Shown: positions 1-8,450, counted from the first letter of the stretch. The stretch: DNA of 64,000 nucleotides from Arthrobacter sp. 31Y (GCF_000526335.1 NZ_JAFW01000001.1:3224001-3288000); one strand, 5' to 3'. Translations and numbers: made by a program. The notes: generated by a model from the letters alone, not told the origin.

Positions 1-1912
1 CCACCCGGGATTCGTAGACCATCTCTTCGTCGAGCTCACCAACGCGGCGCCCACCCTTGGCAGCACGCGCCGAAGCCGTGGGTTCGGAGCCGTCCGCGCT
101 GGCGGGAGAAGCCGAGCCCTCAACTTCCGTGCCGATGATGTACACGCCAAACAGGCCCCGGTCAGGGATGGTTCCGCCCGACGTGACGGCAAGGCGTTGC
201 GCGCCGGGCCTGCCCTCGATGGTCCCGGCGTGCCGGTCCCAGATGATGCGGGGCCTGAGCTCGGCGAATTCGTCTGATGGGTACCGGCCGGCCAGGAGGT
301 CCAGCGTGGCCTCGAATGCCGAGCGCGGCAAACTCGCAAACGGCGCTGACCGGCGGACCGTGCTGAACCAGTCCTCCACATCGATGCTGCCCAAGGCGGC
401 AGCGGCCACTGTTTGCTGGGCCAGGATATCCAAGGGGTTGGCCGGAATGCTCAGGCGCTCAATCTGCCCGCTGAGCATGCGTTCAACGGTGACGCTGGTG
501 TGGAGGAGGTCCGCCCGGTGTTTGGGGAACAGGACGCCCTCGGAGATCTCGCCAACTTGGTGTCCTGCACGCCCCACACGTTGCAGACCGCTGGCTACAG
601 ATGGGGGAGATTCCACTTGGACCACCAGGTCCACAGCACCCATATCGATGCCGAGTTCCAGGGACGATGTTGCCACGACGCAGCGGAGCCTGCCGGATTT
701 AAGGTCGTCCTCGATCATGGCCCGCTGGTCTTTGGAGACCGAGCCGTGGTGCGCGCGGGCCAGCACAGGATCGGCGCCTGTAGTGCTTCCGGCCTGAGCC
801 ATCATGTGTGCCGGGGTGGCCGTGGAGGCCGGTGCTGTGACATCGGGTGTTCGGGGGTCGGCGTCCGGGGCCGCCCCGGATGCTGCCCACTCGTTACCGC
901 CCACCGCCATCAACTGGCGTTCGGCGTAGATCTCGTTGAGCCGGGCTGTGAGGCGTTCAGAGAGCCGACGGGAGTTGGCGAAGACAATGGTGGATTGCTT
1001 TGACAGGACCAGATCCACGATCTGTTCCTCTACGTGCGGCCAGATGGATGCCTGGGGCTGCAGACCGGATGCCGGCCCGGAGTCGAATGCGCCGGCAGCA
1101 CCTTGCAGGTCCGACATGTCCTCCACAGGGACCGTGACTGTGAGGTTCCAGTTCTTTTTGGACGGTGGAGCCACAATTTCCACCGGAGCCTGGCCCGCCA
1201 GGAACTGGGCCACCAGTTCTCGCGGCTGGACTGTAGCGGAGAGCCCGATTCGCTGGGCAGGCTTCGGAAGCAGGGCATCCAGGCGTTCCAAGGAAACGGC
1301 CAAGTGTGCGCCACGCTTGGTACCTGCTACGGCGTGCACCTCATCGATGATGATGGTGTCCACTTCGCTGAGCGTTTCCCGGGCACGGGAGGTCAGCATG
1401 AGGAACAGGGACTCCGGCGTAGTGATGAGGATGTCCGGTGGGTTGGTCAACAGCGTGCGGCGATCCGCCGCCGTCGTATCTCCTGAACGGACGCCCACCG
1501 TCACCAAGGGTGCGGGAAGGCCCAAACGTTTTGCCGTTTGGGTGATGCCGATCAGGGGTGCGCGGAGGTTCCGCTCCACATCCACACCCAGCGCCTTCAG
1601 CGGCGAGATGTAGAGGACGCGGGTCTTGGTTTTAGGCCGCTTTGCCCGACCCTTGCCATTGGCTGGGACAGTCTCAAGACCTGGCAGCGTGTCACTGGGC
1701 GTGGAATGAAGGCGATCGAGCGCCCAGAGGAAAGCAGCAAGGGTTTTGCCGGAACCCGTAGGCGCCACTACCAGGGCATGGGAGCCCGAGGAGATCGCGT
1801 TCCATGCACCATCCTGCGCGGGTGTGGGCTCGGAAAAAGCGCCGAGGAACCATTCCCTGGTTGCCTGGCTGAAACGGCTGATAGCGCCATCCGACGCCTT
1901 CGGCTCCTGCAT
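1..1912 (-). CDS. lhr: Lhr-family ATP-dependent helicase, C-terminal part beyond window
   Basis: Large superfamily 2 helicase; Lhr proteins unwind DNA and DNA-RNA hybrids 3'-5' and are linked to DNA repair. About 637 codons are visible and the frame is still open at position 1, so the C-terminal part is missing. Seen: Walker A PTGSGKT at residues 51-57, DEVH box at 190-193, a GLSAT motif III near 222, then HHGSVSKDQR and the motif VI stretch GLQRVGRAGHQ in the second RecA domain. The ATG at 1912 follows GGAGGA with very short spacing. An in-frame GTG at 1930 falls inside the upstream hairpin, so 1912 is preferred. Family certain, start moderately sure. Confidence 0.93.
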   Translation of the reverse strand, partial: MQEPKASDGAISRFSQATREWFLGAFSEPTPAQDGAWNAISSGSHALVVAPTGSGKTLAAFLWALDRLHSTPSDTLPGLETVPANGKGRAKRPKTKTRVLYISPLKALGVDVERNLRAPLIGITQTAKRLGLPAPLVTVGVRSGDTTAADRRTLLTNPPDILITTPESLFLMLTSRARETLSEVDTIIIDEVHAVAGTKRGAHLAVSLERLDALLPKPAQRIGLSATVQPRELVAQFLAGQAPVEIVAPPSKKNWNLTVTVPVEDMSDLQGAAGAFDSGPASGLQPQASIWPHVEEQIVDLVLSKQSTIVFANSRRLSERLTARLNEIYAERQLMAVGGNEWAASGAAPDADPRTPDVTAPASTATPAHMMAQAGSTTGADPVLARAHHGSVSKDQRAMIEDDLKSGRLRCVVATSSLELGIDMGAVDLVVQVESPPSVASGLQRVGRAGHQVGEISEGVLFPKHRADLLHTSVTVERMLSGQIERLSIPANPLDILAQQTVAAAALGSIDVEDWFSTVRRSAPFASLPRSAFEATLDLLAGRYPSDEFAELRPRIIWDRHAGTIEGRPGAQRLAVTSGGTIPDRGLFGVYIIGTEVEGSASPASADGSEPTASARAAKGGRRVGELDEEMVYESRV

Positions 1913-1924
1913 TCCTCCATCATG

Positions 1925-1961
1925 CCTCACGGCTCCGACAGAATAAGCCGGAGCCGTGAGG
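1925..1961 (-). terminator. 13-bp stem-loop between lipoprotein gene and lhr
   Basis: CCTCACGGCTCCG (1925-1937) pairs perfectly with 1949-1961 around an 11-base loop. It starts seven bases after the stop of the minus-strand lipoprotein gene and ends just before the lhr start. There is no T-run, so it may act as a factor-dependent terminator or mRNA 3' stabiliser. Confidence 0.6.
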
Positions 1962-1967
1962 AGACGG

Positions 1968-2615
1968 TCAGACTGCCTGGAAAGCGGTGATGGTCAGGAG
2001 CTTGATGCCGGCGTTGCTGCACGCATCGTGGGGCTCCGGGATGAACAGTGAGGCCGTGTCGTTCGGCGGGTAGATGCGGAAACCGGCGGCGGCCACCTTG
2101 GTGCAGTCGCCGTAGTTGCCGGCCTGCGTGTACCGGATTTCCGCCCACGCCGACTTCCCCGGAGCCAGCTCGATCTTGGTGACCGGGGTTGTGGTTTCCC
2201 GGGTTGCCGGTTCGCCGATCGGTTCACCGTTGGCGTCGGCAGTCAGGGAGACCCCTGCGAAGCCTTCCAAGATGCAAGGGGCGCTGCCGGAGTTGGTCAG
2301 GATCAACTTCTCATAGATGCTGCCGGCCGCACCTCCGCCGGTGGCGTCCGTTGCGGCGGTGAGGGATGCCGCCTTGCACAGTGCGGGTGGCGCGGGTGCG
2401 GCGGACGTTGCTGTCGCCGAGGGTGATGGCGGCGTCGTCGCCGTTGCGGAAGGCGTCGCTGATGCTGAGGGAGATGAGGCCGAAGGCGTCGAGGAGGTTG
2501 GCGGGGCACTGCTGGTTCCCGACGGGCTGGGGCTTGGCCCACAAGCAGCAAGAAGGAGCAGCGCAGCGGCTGCCGTCGTCGTCACAAGTCCGGTTTTGAT
2601 GCGCTGAGTCCACAT
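1968..2615 (-). CDS. Ser/Thr/Pro-rich lipoprotein with DUF4232-like domain
   Basis: Predicted exported lipoprotein of 215 aa. The signal peptide is followed by lipobox LLAAC with Cys25 as the lipidated residue. Residues about 28-85 are a low-complexity Ser/Thr/Pro/Ala linker that would hold the folded part away from the membrane. The C-terminal domain (about 88-215) has the pattern of DUF4232 proteins (paired Cys, GSAPCILEGF near its middle, a Cys near the end); their function is unknown. The frame opens at 2708, but the ATG at 2615 directly precedes the basic signal-peptide start and is chosen. It lies downstream of ycnI on the same strand with a 104-base gap. Confidence 0.8.
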   Translation of the reverse strand: MWTQRIKTGLVTTTAAAALLLLAACGPSPSPSGTSSAPPTSSTPSASSPSASATPSATATTPPSPSATATSAAPAPPALCKAASLTAATDATGGGAAGSIYEKLILTNSGSAPCILEGFAGVSLTADANGEPIGEPATRETTTPVTKIELAPGKSAWAEIRYTQAGNYGDCTKVAAAGFRIYPPNDTASLFIPEPHDACSNAGIKLLTITAFQAV

Positions 2616-2719
2616 GGGCACCAGCCTTGCCCCGGCCCTGATCCGAGTCAATTCAGCCACGGTCAGGAGCGCGGATTGGCGCCCGGATTGTGATCTTCCG
2701 GGCGCCAACCCGCTGTCAA

Positions 2720-3454
2720 CTACTTGGTGTCGGCTTTGGCCACGGCCGGCTTGGCGGAACGGCTGCGGAAGAATGCAGCGCCGCCCAAGCCCAGGCCAGC
2801 GATGCCCGCGATCAGGCCGGCCCAGCTACGCGCCTGCGAGCCGTCGTCAGTTACAGCGGCGGCCTGCTCGGTGGAGACGGCTTCTGCTGCGTGGTGGTCG
2901 CCTTCAGCATCGGCTGCCGTGATGGTGACCGAGGGGGCCGGAGCCTTGAGATCGTGCGGGTCCTGGCCTTCCTTGGCGATTTCGGACCAGTCTGTCTGAC
3001 CCGTTTCGCAGGTCTGCAGCGTGGGGAAGTAGATGGTCTTGCCCGCTGCGTCCGGCAGCTTGACCGACAAAACAAGGGCGTCGCGCAGGTGCGGATCCAA
3101 CGGCGCCTTGGCCGTGTAAACAATCTGGCTTGTCCGCTTGGTGATGGTGGTGCCGTCGTCCAGCTTCTTAGGCTCGGCGAGCGTCTCCGTGACCTTCTCC
3201 ACGGTCCAGTTGGGGTTGACGGTCGGCTGGGCGTCGTTCAGTTCCTCAGGGAGTGAAATGGCCACTTTGGTGGTGCCGGACGTGTCGCAACCGTGGGGGA
3301 TTCCAAAGGTCACCAGCGCGTACGAGTTAGCTTCGGTCTTGTTGGGGTCGGCTCCGACGTGGGCGGATGCTCCGGCCAGACCGGCCATCATCAGGGCAGC
3401 GGTTCCACCGGCGACGGCGGTAGCGGACAGGGTGCGGCGAATCGTGGATTTCAT
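2720..3454 (-). CDS. ycnI: YcnI family (DUF1775) copper-associated membrane-anchored protein
   Basis: 244 aa. A signal peptide ends at ASA and the mature protein starts with His32; in characterised YcnI the N-terminal His of the mature chain binds Cu(II) in a mono-histidine brace. Seen: HVGADPNKTEANSYALVTF at the mature N-terminus, PHGCDTSGT, a DUF1775 domain to about residue 170, a charged linker, and one C-terminal transmembrane helix (about 209-228) followed by basic residues. The ATG at 3454 has AAAGG upstream; the frame opens further upstream but that part has no signal-peptide character. A small membrane protein gene lies upstream on the same strand, as is common for YcnI loci, but no CopC/CopD gene is here. 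Copper handling is inferred from family. Confidence 0.9.
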   Translation of the reverse strand: MKSTIRRTLSATAVAGGTAALMMAGLAGASAHVGADPNKTEANSYALVTFGIPHGCDTSGTTKVAISLPEELNDAQPTVNPNWTVEKVTETLAEPKKLDDGTTITKRTSQIVYTAKAPLDPHLRDALVLSVKLPDAAGKTIYFPTLQTCETGQTDWSEIAKEGQDPHDLKAPAPSVTITAADAEGDHHAAEAVSTEQAAAVTDDGSQARSWAGLIAGIAGLGLGGAAFFRSRSAKPAVAKADTK

Positions 3455-3577
3455 GGGAAGTGCCTTTCGGGGGCGCCAGATGAAGCGGCGCGGGGTACGG
3501 GTTTGAGGCCCGTCACCATGCAAAGGCTGTGCTGTTGCAGCGCGTGATTTGTTGTGCGCAGAAGGTGCCGGGCGGAA

Positions 3578-4198
3578 CTAAGGAAGTACGACGACGGCGG
3601 GCGGGCCGCGGCGGCTGTCTTGCCTCAGGTTCCGCCAAGGGCGGGGGATGAAGACGTCGGGTGCGCCAACTGCGACAGGCGAGGCGCCGGCGTCGGGCCT
3701 GAACACCAAGGTGGGCAGGGAGAGCAGCGGCCGCAGCCATGCGGCGAGTTGCCACAGGGCATCTTCACCCTTGGCCAGGACCACGGCAGAAGCAATGGTG
3801 GCGACGACGTGGCCCACGAACATGATGGTGCCGAATGCTGTGCCGAGCTCATGGGTATGTGTAGCCGCGATGTCCAGCCCGACGCTCAAAGGTTCAGCGC
3901 CGAGGTGGTGCTTTGTTTCCTGCACGTTTGCCGATATTGGGCCCAAGGCGGTGAAAGCTTCGTGAAGCACCAACTGTCCTGCGCCCAAGATTCCGGCCAT
4001 GGTGACAAGATTCAGCTTGAATCGAGTGGCCAGCGTGGCAGCCAGGGCCGTCAGCGCAACGAGCGCCAGGAGGACCGGTGTTGTGGGAAGTTCTCCGCCA
4101 CCCACAATGTGAGCTCCTGCGGCGAGAAGAACCACAATCAGCGAGATGACGCCTGAACGCAACGCATGAAAGGGAGCCCGGGACTGTGATGTGCGCAC
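3578..4198 (-). CDS. Small integral membrane protein upstream of ycnI
   Basis: 206 aa with about four transmembrane segments: VISLIVVLLAAGAHIVGGG, LLALVALTALAATLATRF, LVTMAGILGAGQLVLHEAF, and a longer one around GTIMFVGHVVATIASAVVLA. A loop between the third and fourth is His-rich (ETKHH, ATHTHE) and could bind metal. The GTG at 4198 is chosen because GAGGGAGG lies four bases upstream; the frame opens at 4513, but that extra N-terminus is low-complexity and basic. Position next to ycnI on the same strand suggests a copper-linked role (inference). No named family recognised. Confidence 0.75.
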   Translation of the reverse strand: MRTSQSRAPFHALRSGVISLIVVLLAAGAHIVGGGELPTTPVLLALVALTALAATLATRFKLNLVTMAGILGAGQLVLHEAFTALGPISANVQETKHHLGAEPLSVGLDIAATHTHELGTAFGTIMFVGHVVATIASAVVLAKGEDALWQLAAWLRPLLSLPTLVFRPDAGASPVAVGAPDVFIPRPWRNLRQDSRRGPPAVVVLP

Positions 4199-4427
4199 GG
4201 GGCCTCCCTCTTCTCTGTGGCGTTCTCTCTGGCGCTGCCTGACTGTCAGCGTCTTGATTCTATCGGGAGTTCGGCGCCGGGCGGGTCTCGGATTGGTGTC
4301 TATGTGGGCACGTTGCTGCGTTCCTCCCCAGTTGCCTCCGGTTTCCCGGTGCTCGCCATGACTGGACTCCTGGAATTCCGCGGCATCCTTGGGCTGTCGG
4401 CCGAGGTAACCGGGAAGGAACGTCGGC

Positions 4428-4985
4428 CTAGCGCTGCGCCCACCGCGTGAAGGTGGGCCTCGGCGGCTCGGGGATGTTTGTGGTGGATCCGGAACGCCGA
4501 CGGCGTAGCTCAAGTTTCAGGCTTTCCTCGCCGCGCGCCATGGCCCAGTGATGATTGGCAGAGAACGCCGGTTTGAACAGCCAACTCAGGCGGCGAAGCA
4601 AGGGCTTGGATGCACTGACCCGCCAGTCGTAAGTGATCACCACTTCGGGGCCGTCAGTCTCAAGGGTCCAGCGGCCGGTGCCGTTGAGGTCCCCTTTGGC
4701 GGTGAGCGCGAAGCCGTCGAGGGTTACCGGTTCGGTGACAGTGAGCCGCCAGGTGAGCGTGTAGGGGAGCCAGCCTTTGGTGTGGAGATCGAAAGTTGCG
4801 CCAACGCCACCCGGGCCGCCCTTGGCTATGGGTTTCACGGTGAGGTACACGGAGGGCCACCACTGCCTGAGGGCGCCTGCATCGCCGAGGATATCCAGCA
4901 CTTCCTGGCGTGTGCCTAGTACCCGCCACACAGTTACGAACGCATAGTCGGTGCTTTTCGCTGTCTTGTTCGTGTACCCGGCCAT
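4428..4985 (-). CDS. SRPBCC-superfamily (polyketide cyclase-like) protein
   Basis: 185 aa cytosolic protein with the START/Bet v1-like pattern: an N-terminal beta strand and helix (TDYAFVTVWRVLGTRQEVLD), the WWPSVY segment, GVGATFDLHTKGWLPYTLTW, alternating strands and a C-terminal helix containing HHWAMARGEESLKLEL. These proteins bind hydrophobic ligands; the ligand here is unknown. The ATG at 4985 is chosen over a GTG four codons upstream because GGAGG lies five bases before it. Confidence 0.8.
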   Translation of the reverse strand: MAGYTNKTAKSTDYAFVTVWRVLGTRQEVLDILGDAGALRQWWPSVYLTVKPIAKGGPGGVGATFDLHTKGWLPYTLTWRLTVTEPVTLDGFALTAKGDLNGTGRWTLETDGPEVVITYDWRVSASKPLLRRLSWLFKPAFSANHHWAMARGEESLKLELRRRRSGSTTNIPEPPRPTFTRWAQR

Positions 4986-5083
4986 TGTAGCCTCCACGGT
5001 GCGTGCGGGTTCCGAGGGTGATGAAGATCAAGGGTGTCTCACGGCATCCGGGCTCAATCTACTCTTGCCCGCGCCAAAGGGTT

Positions 5084-5122
5084 AGATCTCGCGGCTTTGC
5101 GCGCCTGAGAGTGCCGAGATCT
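5084..5122. repeat. Palindromic element A at the 3' end of the lipoprotein gene
   Basis: AGATCTCG (5084-5091) pairs with CGAGATCT (5115-5122). Its right half with the following bases (about 5110-5130) matches a second element at 5715-5736 (about 18 of 22 bases, same orientation). The two bracket the lipoprotein gene, and this copy runs into that gene's stop codon. It may serve as that gene's terminator. Confidence 0.5.
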
Positions 5123-5127
5123 CGCCC

Positions 5128-5619
5128 CTAGTTGCCGGTCTTGAGCAGCTGTTTCATGTCGAACAGGGCCTCCAAGGGAGCGACGGTCTCCGTCAAAGGT
5201 TTGTCGGATCGGCCACCACAGTTCTCGGCCGACTTTGAATACCGATCCTGATCGCCGTCCCGGATGACGATCTTCGAAGCTGTCCCACCCGTGCAGCCGG
5301 GTTCGGGTTCACTGATCGCCTCGGCACGCGTGGGTAGGGTTCCAGCCAGTTCCAGGACCTTGGTCCAGGTGTCGGCAGGCATGGCAGTTGTTTCCTGCGC
5401 CAGCACGTCGCCATAGGAATCCACCGTGATGGACGCTTCCTTATTGGTGGCCTTGATGACGTAACTGCGGTGGTACTGGGGCGGGACGGAGCTGTCCCGG
5501 AAGCTGAACTCGACGGTGGTCTTCCCAGTGTCCAACTGAAGCGGGGTGGGGCCCGCGCACGATGTAGCCAAGGCCCCGCAGATTAAGGCAATTGCAGCCA
5601 CCACGATGCGACGACGCAT
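5128..5619 (-). CDS. Putative lipoprotein, unknown function
   Basis: 163 aa. Signal peptide MRRRIVVAAIALICGALA is followed by lipobox LATSC (Cys21). The mature part is small and acidic with two further Cys (GCTGG and AENCGG) that could form a disulfide. No family recognised. The ATG at 5619 has GGGGGA six bases upstream. It is a single gene bracketed by two related palindromic elements and has no obvious operon partner. Confidence 0.75.
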   Translation of the reverse strand: MRRRIVVAAIALICGALATSCAGPTPLQLDTGKTTVEFSFRDSSVPPQYHRSYVIKATNKEASITVDSYGDVLAQETTAMPADTWTKVLELAGTLPTRAEAISEPEPGCTGGTASKIVIRDGDQDRYSKSAENCGGRSDKPLTETVAPLEALFDMKQLLKTGN

Positions 5620-5678
5620 GAATCCCCCTGGCGCTCTGCCTAATTTCTCATCAGTTTAGTCGAGGCAGCGCAACTCAC

Positions 5679-5736
5679 CGAGGGGCGGGATCTCACCTCT
5701 AAACAGTCTCGCTAAGTGCTGAGATGTCGCCCCTCG
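5679..5736. repeat. Palindromic element B upstream of the lipoprotein gene
   Basis: Arms 5679-5695 and 5720-5736 (CGAGGGGCGGGATCTCA against its complement) match at 15 of 17 positions around a 24-base centre. It is related to the element at 5084-5130. Confidence 0.6.
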
Positions 5737-5746
5737 ATGGACATGA

Positions 5747-5793
5747 AGAAAGGCCCTGCCTCCCTTGTTATCAAAGGAAAGCAGGGCCTTTCT
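5747..5793 (-). terminator. Intrinsic terminator of tRNA-Ser(CGA)
   Basis: AGAAAGGCCCTGC (5747-5759) pairs perfectly with 5781-5793. Read on the minus strand it follows the tRNA 3' end by three bases and ends in the T-rich tail CTTTCTTC. Confidence 0.85.
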
Positions 5794-5796
5794 CAT

Positions 5797-5886
5797 TGGC
5801 GGTGACGGTGGGATTTGAACCCACGTTGGCTTTTACACCAAACAACATTTCGAGTGTTGCACCTTCGGCCGCTCGGACACGTCACC
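5797..5886 (-). tRNA. tRNA-Ser, anticodon CGA
   Basis: Class II tRNA of 90 bases with an encoded CCA. Acceptor GGTGACG pairs with CGTCACC. The anticodon stem CAACA/TGTTG encloses loop CTCGAAA, giving anticodon CGA. The T arm contains GGTTCAAATCC, and the long variable arm is typical of tRNA-Ser. It reads UCG codons. Confidence 0.95.
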
Positions 5887-6013
5887 AACTGAAATAGGGT
5901 ACCGGAGTTCAGCCCGGTTCCCCAAAACGAGGCCCCGCGGACCAACGGGAAGAACAAGCCAAAACACGGCCAACTTCCGTCCACACCGCCCCAACGATAG
6001 ATTCGTAAGTATC

Positions 6014-7027
6014 ATGACGATTTCGCGGGAGCACGAACAAGAACACGAACACCAAGCCCACGCTTACTGGGTCACGGAGTCCGGCGACGGCGAGCTGCGC
6101 TCGGAGGCACTGCCACCAAGGCAAGAAGACGAAGCCCTGGTCAGGACGCTCTTCTCAGGAGTCAGCCGCGGAACAGAGCGCGTGGTCCACGAGGGCCGTG
6201 TCCCGGACCGGGTGGCTGACCTGATGCAGGCCCCGCACCAGGAAGGCGACTTCCCTGGTCCGGTGAAGTACGGCTACCTGAACGTCGGGATTGTGGAAGA
6301 AGGCCCGGATGAATGGCGGGGAAAGACCGTCTTCAGCTTGCACCCCCACCAGGACTTCTATGTGATCTCCACCAGCCAGCTCACGGCGATCCCCGAAGAT
6401 GTCCCCGCCCGCCGTGCTGTGCTCACCGGCATCGTTGAGGTGGCGATCAACGCGCTGTGGGAAGCCGGGCCCAGGCTGGGTGACCGGGTCGCCGTCGTCG
6501 GTGGTGGCTTGGTGGGTGGCGTCCTGGCGACGCTCCTGCGGAAGTACCCGCTGGGCCGCCTGCAGCTGGTGGACGCTGACCCCGAGAAGCGGAAGTTGGC
6601 AGAAGCCATCAACGTCGACTTCGCCGAACCAGAGAATGCAAAAAGCGACAACGACATCGTCTTCCACTGCTCCGCCTCCAACGAGGGGCTCAAGCTGAGC
6701 CTGCAACTGGCTGGGGACGATTCGGACGTGATCGAACTTTCCTGGTTCGCGGACAAGGAAGTCACCCTGCCGCTCGGCGAAGATTTCCACGCCCGCCGTC
6801 TCAACATCCGCTCCAGCCAGGTGGGCGCCGTTGCCCTTCCGAGGCGGCACCGCCGAACCAACGCCCAGCGACTTGAGCAGGCGGCAATCGAGTTGAAGGA
6901 TCCGCTCTTCGACACCTTCCTGACCAGCGAATGCCTGTTCCGGAACCTGCCCACCACACTGACAAAATTGTTCGAGAGGCCCGGCGGTTTCTGCCATGTG
7001 GTCGCCTACCCCCACCCGGAGGATTAA
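6014..7027 (+). CDS. MDR-superfamily (zinc-binding-dehydrogenase-like) oxidoreductase
   Basis: 337 aa medium-chain dehydrogenase/reductase. The N-terminus has SGVSRGTERVVHEGRVP, a pattern of the BchC-like branch. A Rossmann fold follows with VAVVGGGLVGGVLATLLRKY and an acidic end to the second strand (VDADPEK), which points to NAD(H). I do not see the Cys/His/Cys catalytic zinc ligands of classical alcohol dehydrogenases. First gene of a tight three-gene plus-strand cluster (3-base gap to the next). No clear ribosome site; TAGATT lies ten bases before the ATG, so the leader is very short or absent. Substrate unknown. Confidence 0.85.
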   Translation: MTISREHEQEHEHQAHAYWVTESGDGELRSEALPPRQEDEALVRTLFSGVSRGTERVVHEGRVPDRVADLMQAPHQEGDFPGPVKYGYLNVGIVEEGPDEWRGKTVFSLHPHQDFYVISTSQLTAIPEDVPARRAVLTGIVEVAINALWEAGPRLGDRVAVVGGGLVGGVLATLLRKYPLGRLQLVDADPEKRKLAEAINVDFAEPENAKSDNDIVFHCSASNEGLKLSLQLAGDDSDVIELSWFADKEVTLPLGEDFHARRLNIRSSQVGAVALPRRHRRTNAQRLEQAAIELKDPLFDTFLTSECLFRNLPTTLTKLFERPGGFCHVVAYPHPED

Positions 7028-7030
7028 TAC

Positions 7031-7429
7031 ATGTTCAGCCTGACCGTCCGTCGCCACTTCATGATCGCCCACAGCCTTCCCCGCGAAGCGTTCGGCCCCG
7101 CCCAGGGCCTGCACGGTGCCACGTTCGTGGCCGAGGTCACCTTCCGCCGGCCCAACGTCAACGACGACGCGATCGTCCTGGACATCGGTGCCGCTGGCGG
7201 CATCCTCGAAGAGGTACTGGCTGACCTGAACTACAAGAACCTGGACGAACACCCCGCCTTCAAGGGCAAACTCTCCACCACGGAGGCACTCGCCAAACAC
7301 ATTGCCGACGCCATGGCCGCCCAAATCCAGGACACCGCCGATGGTCCGGCCCTCACCGGCATTGACGTGGTCCTCCGCGAAAACCCTGACGCCTGGGCGG
7401 GCTATTCGCTGGAGCTCCCGGTCAAGTAA
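7031..7429 (+). CDS. 6-pyruvoyl-tetrahydropterin synthase/QueD-like protein, divergent active site
   Basis: 132 aa, a usual length for the T-fold PTPS/QueD family. His14 (MIAHS) and His28 (LHGATF) match two of the three zinc ligands. The third, normally the second His of the HGH motif, is Ala30, and the Cys expected four residues before His28 is Ala. The Asp-His catalytic pair is replaced by NLDEHP (Asp72, Glu73, His74). Glu85 (TTEAL) and Glu117 (RENPDAW) are kept. It is probably not a standard QueD and may act on a different pterin-like or GTP-derived molecule (inference). It sits between the dehydrogenase and glycosyltransferase genes, apparently co-transcribed. Confidence 0.85.
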   Translation: MFSLTVRRHFMIAHSLPREAFGPAQGLHGATFVAEVTFRRPNVNDDAIVLDIGAAGGILEEVLADLNYKNLDEHPAFKGKLSTTEALAKHIADAMAAQIQDTADGPALTGIDVVLRENPDAWAGYSLELPVK

Positions 7430-7442
7430 ACAGGTCAAGTAA

Positions 7443-8450
7443 GTGCGCATCCGCTTCCTGGTCCCGGGGAACGTCCGGCACGGCTCCGGCGGCAACAACT
7501 ACAACGCCAAGCTCGCCGAGCACCTGACCGCCTTGGGCGCCAAAGTTGAGACAATAACGGTCGACGGCGACTGGCCAGTTGGGAGCCAAACGGACCGGCA
7601 ACGTTTCGCTGACATGCTCGACGGCGGCACAACGGTGATTGCCGACGGACTGGTAGCGAGTGGGGCGCCGGAGGAGATCGCCGCCGCGGTCAATACCGGG
7701 ACCGCGGTCTGGATCCTGTCGCATATGGCTTTGGCGGACCATCCGCATCTCGAGGCCAGGGCGTTGGCCGCGGCGACCGGGATCATCTGCCCAAGCGCCC
7801 ACTCCGCAGCGTCAGAGTTGGCGACGAAACATGGCACGCGGAAGATGGTCATCGCCGCGCCGGGGGCCGAGAAGGCTGACCCCGCCAAGGGATCGCAGCC
7901 ACTGCACATAGTCGCTGTTGCGGCGTTGCTGCCCAACAAGAGCCAACTCGAACTAGTTGAATGCCTGGCCACCCTGCAGGACCTGGAATGGACCACGGCC
8001 CTCATCGGCTCCGAGAACGCTGACCCGAGGTACGCAGCCGAGGTGAGGGCCGCCGTCGAGCATTACGGGCTGGACGAACGTATCAGCATCACCGGAGAAT
8101 TGAGCGGCGAGGCCCTCGAAGCGGAATGGCACAAAGCGGACCTCAGCGTCCTTCTATCTCGATCCGAATCCTTTGGCATGGTGGTGACGGAATCGTTGGC
8201 TCATGGCGTCCCCGTGCTGGTGCGGCAGGGGACCGGGGCCGTGGAAGCACTGGGCCACACAGGAGCCGGTGCCGCGCTGGACCTGACGCGGGAAGGCGCC
8301 CTGACCACCACGCTCCGGACCTGGCTCACCGATCATGCCCGGCAACAAGGCTGGCGCAACAACGCACTTCAAGCACGGGAACACCTCCAAGGCTGGGACA
8401 CCACTGCTGCCACTGTCCTGAAGGCCCTGGCCACACCGGACGCAGGCTAA
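7443..8450 (+). CDS. GT4-type glycosyltransferase (GT-B fold)
   Basis: 335 aa. Residues 1-15 (MRIRFLVPGNVRHGS) form the first strand and glycine-rich loop. The C-terminal half carries AVAALLPNKSQLELVE, SITGELSGE and the EX7E motif in SRSESFGMVVTESLAHGVPV, which binds the donor sugar nucleotide. The start is GTG at 7443, directly after a 10-base duplication that repeats the preceding gene's stop. Third gene of the cluster. Donor and acceptor unknown; the context suggests glycosylation of the product of the PTPS-like enzyme (inference). The 3' end overlaps the convergent lipoprotein gene by four bases. Confidence 0.87.
   Translation: MRIRFLVPGNVRHGSGGNNYNAKLAEHLTALGAKVETITVDGDWPVGSQTDRQRFADMLDGGTTVIADGLVASGAPEEIAAAVNTGTAVWILSHMALADHPHLEARALAAATGIICPSAHSAASELATKHGTRKMVIAAPGAEKADPAKGSQPLHIVAVAALLPNKSQLELVECLATLQDLEWTTALIGSENADPRYAAEVRAAVEHYGLDERISITGELSGEALEAEWHKADLSVLLSRSESFGMVVTESLAHGVPVLVRQGTGAVEALGHTGAGAALDLTREGALTTTLRTWLTDHARQQGWRNNALQAREHLQGWDTTAATVLKALATPDAG

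Noticed and set aside
57..1990. Several plus-strand frames at the left edge
   Set aside because: All lie opposite the lhr helicase, whose motifs are intact on the minus strand.
6155..7498. 447-codon open frame on the minus strand
   Set aside because: It is antisense to the dehydrogenase and PTPS-like genes; its protein has no family pattern, and the plus-strand proteins clearly do.
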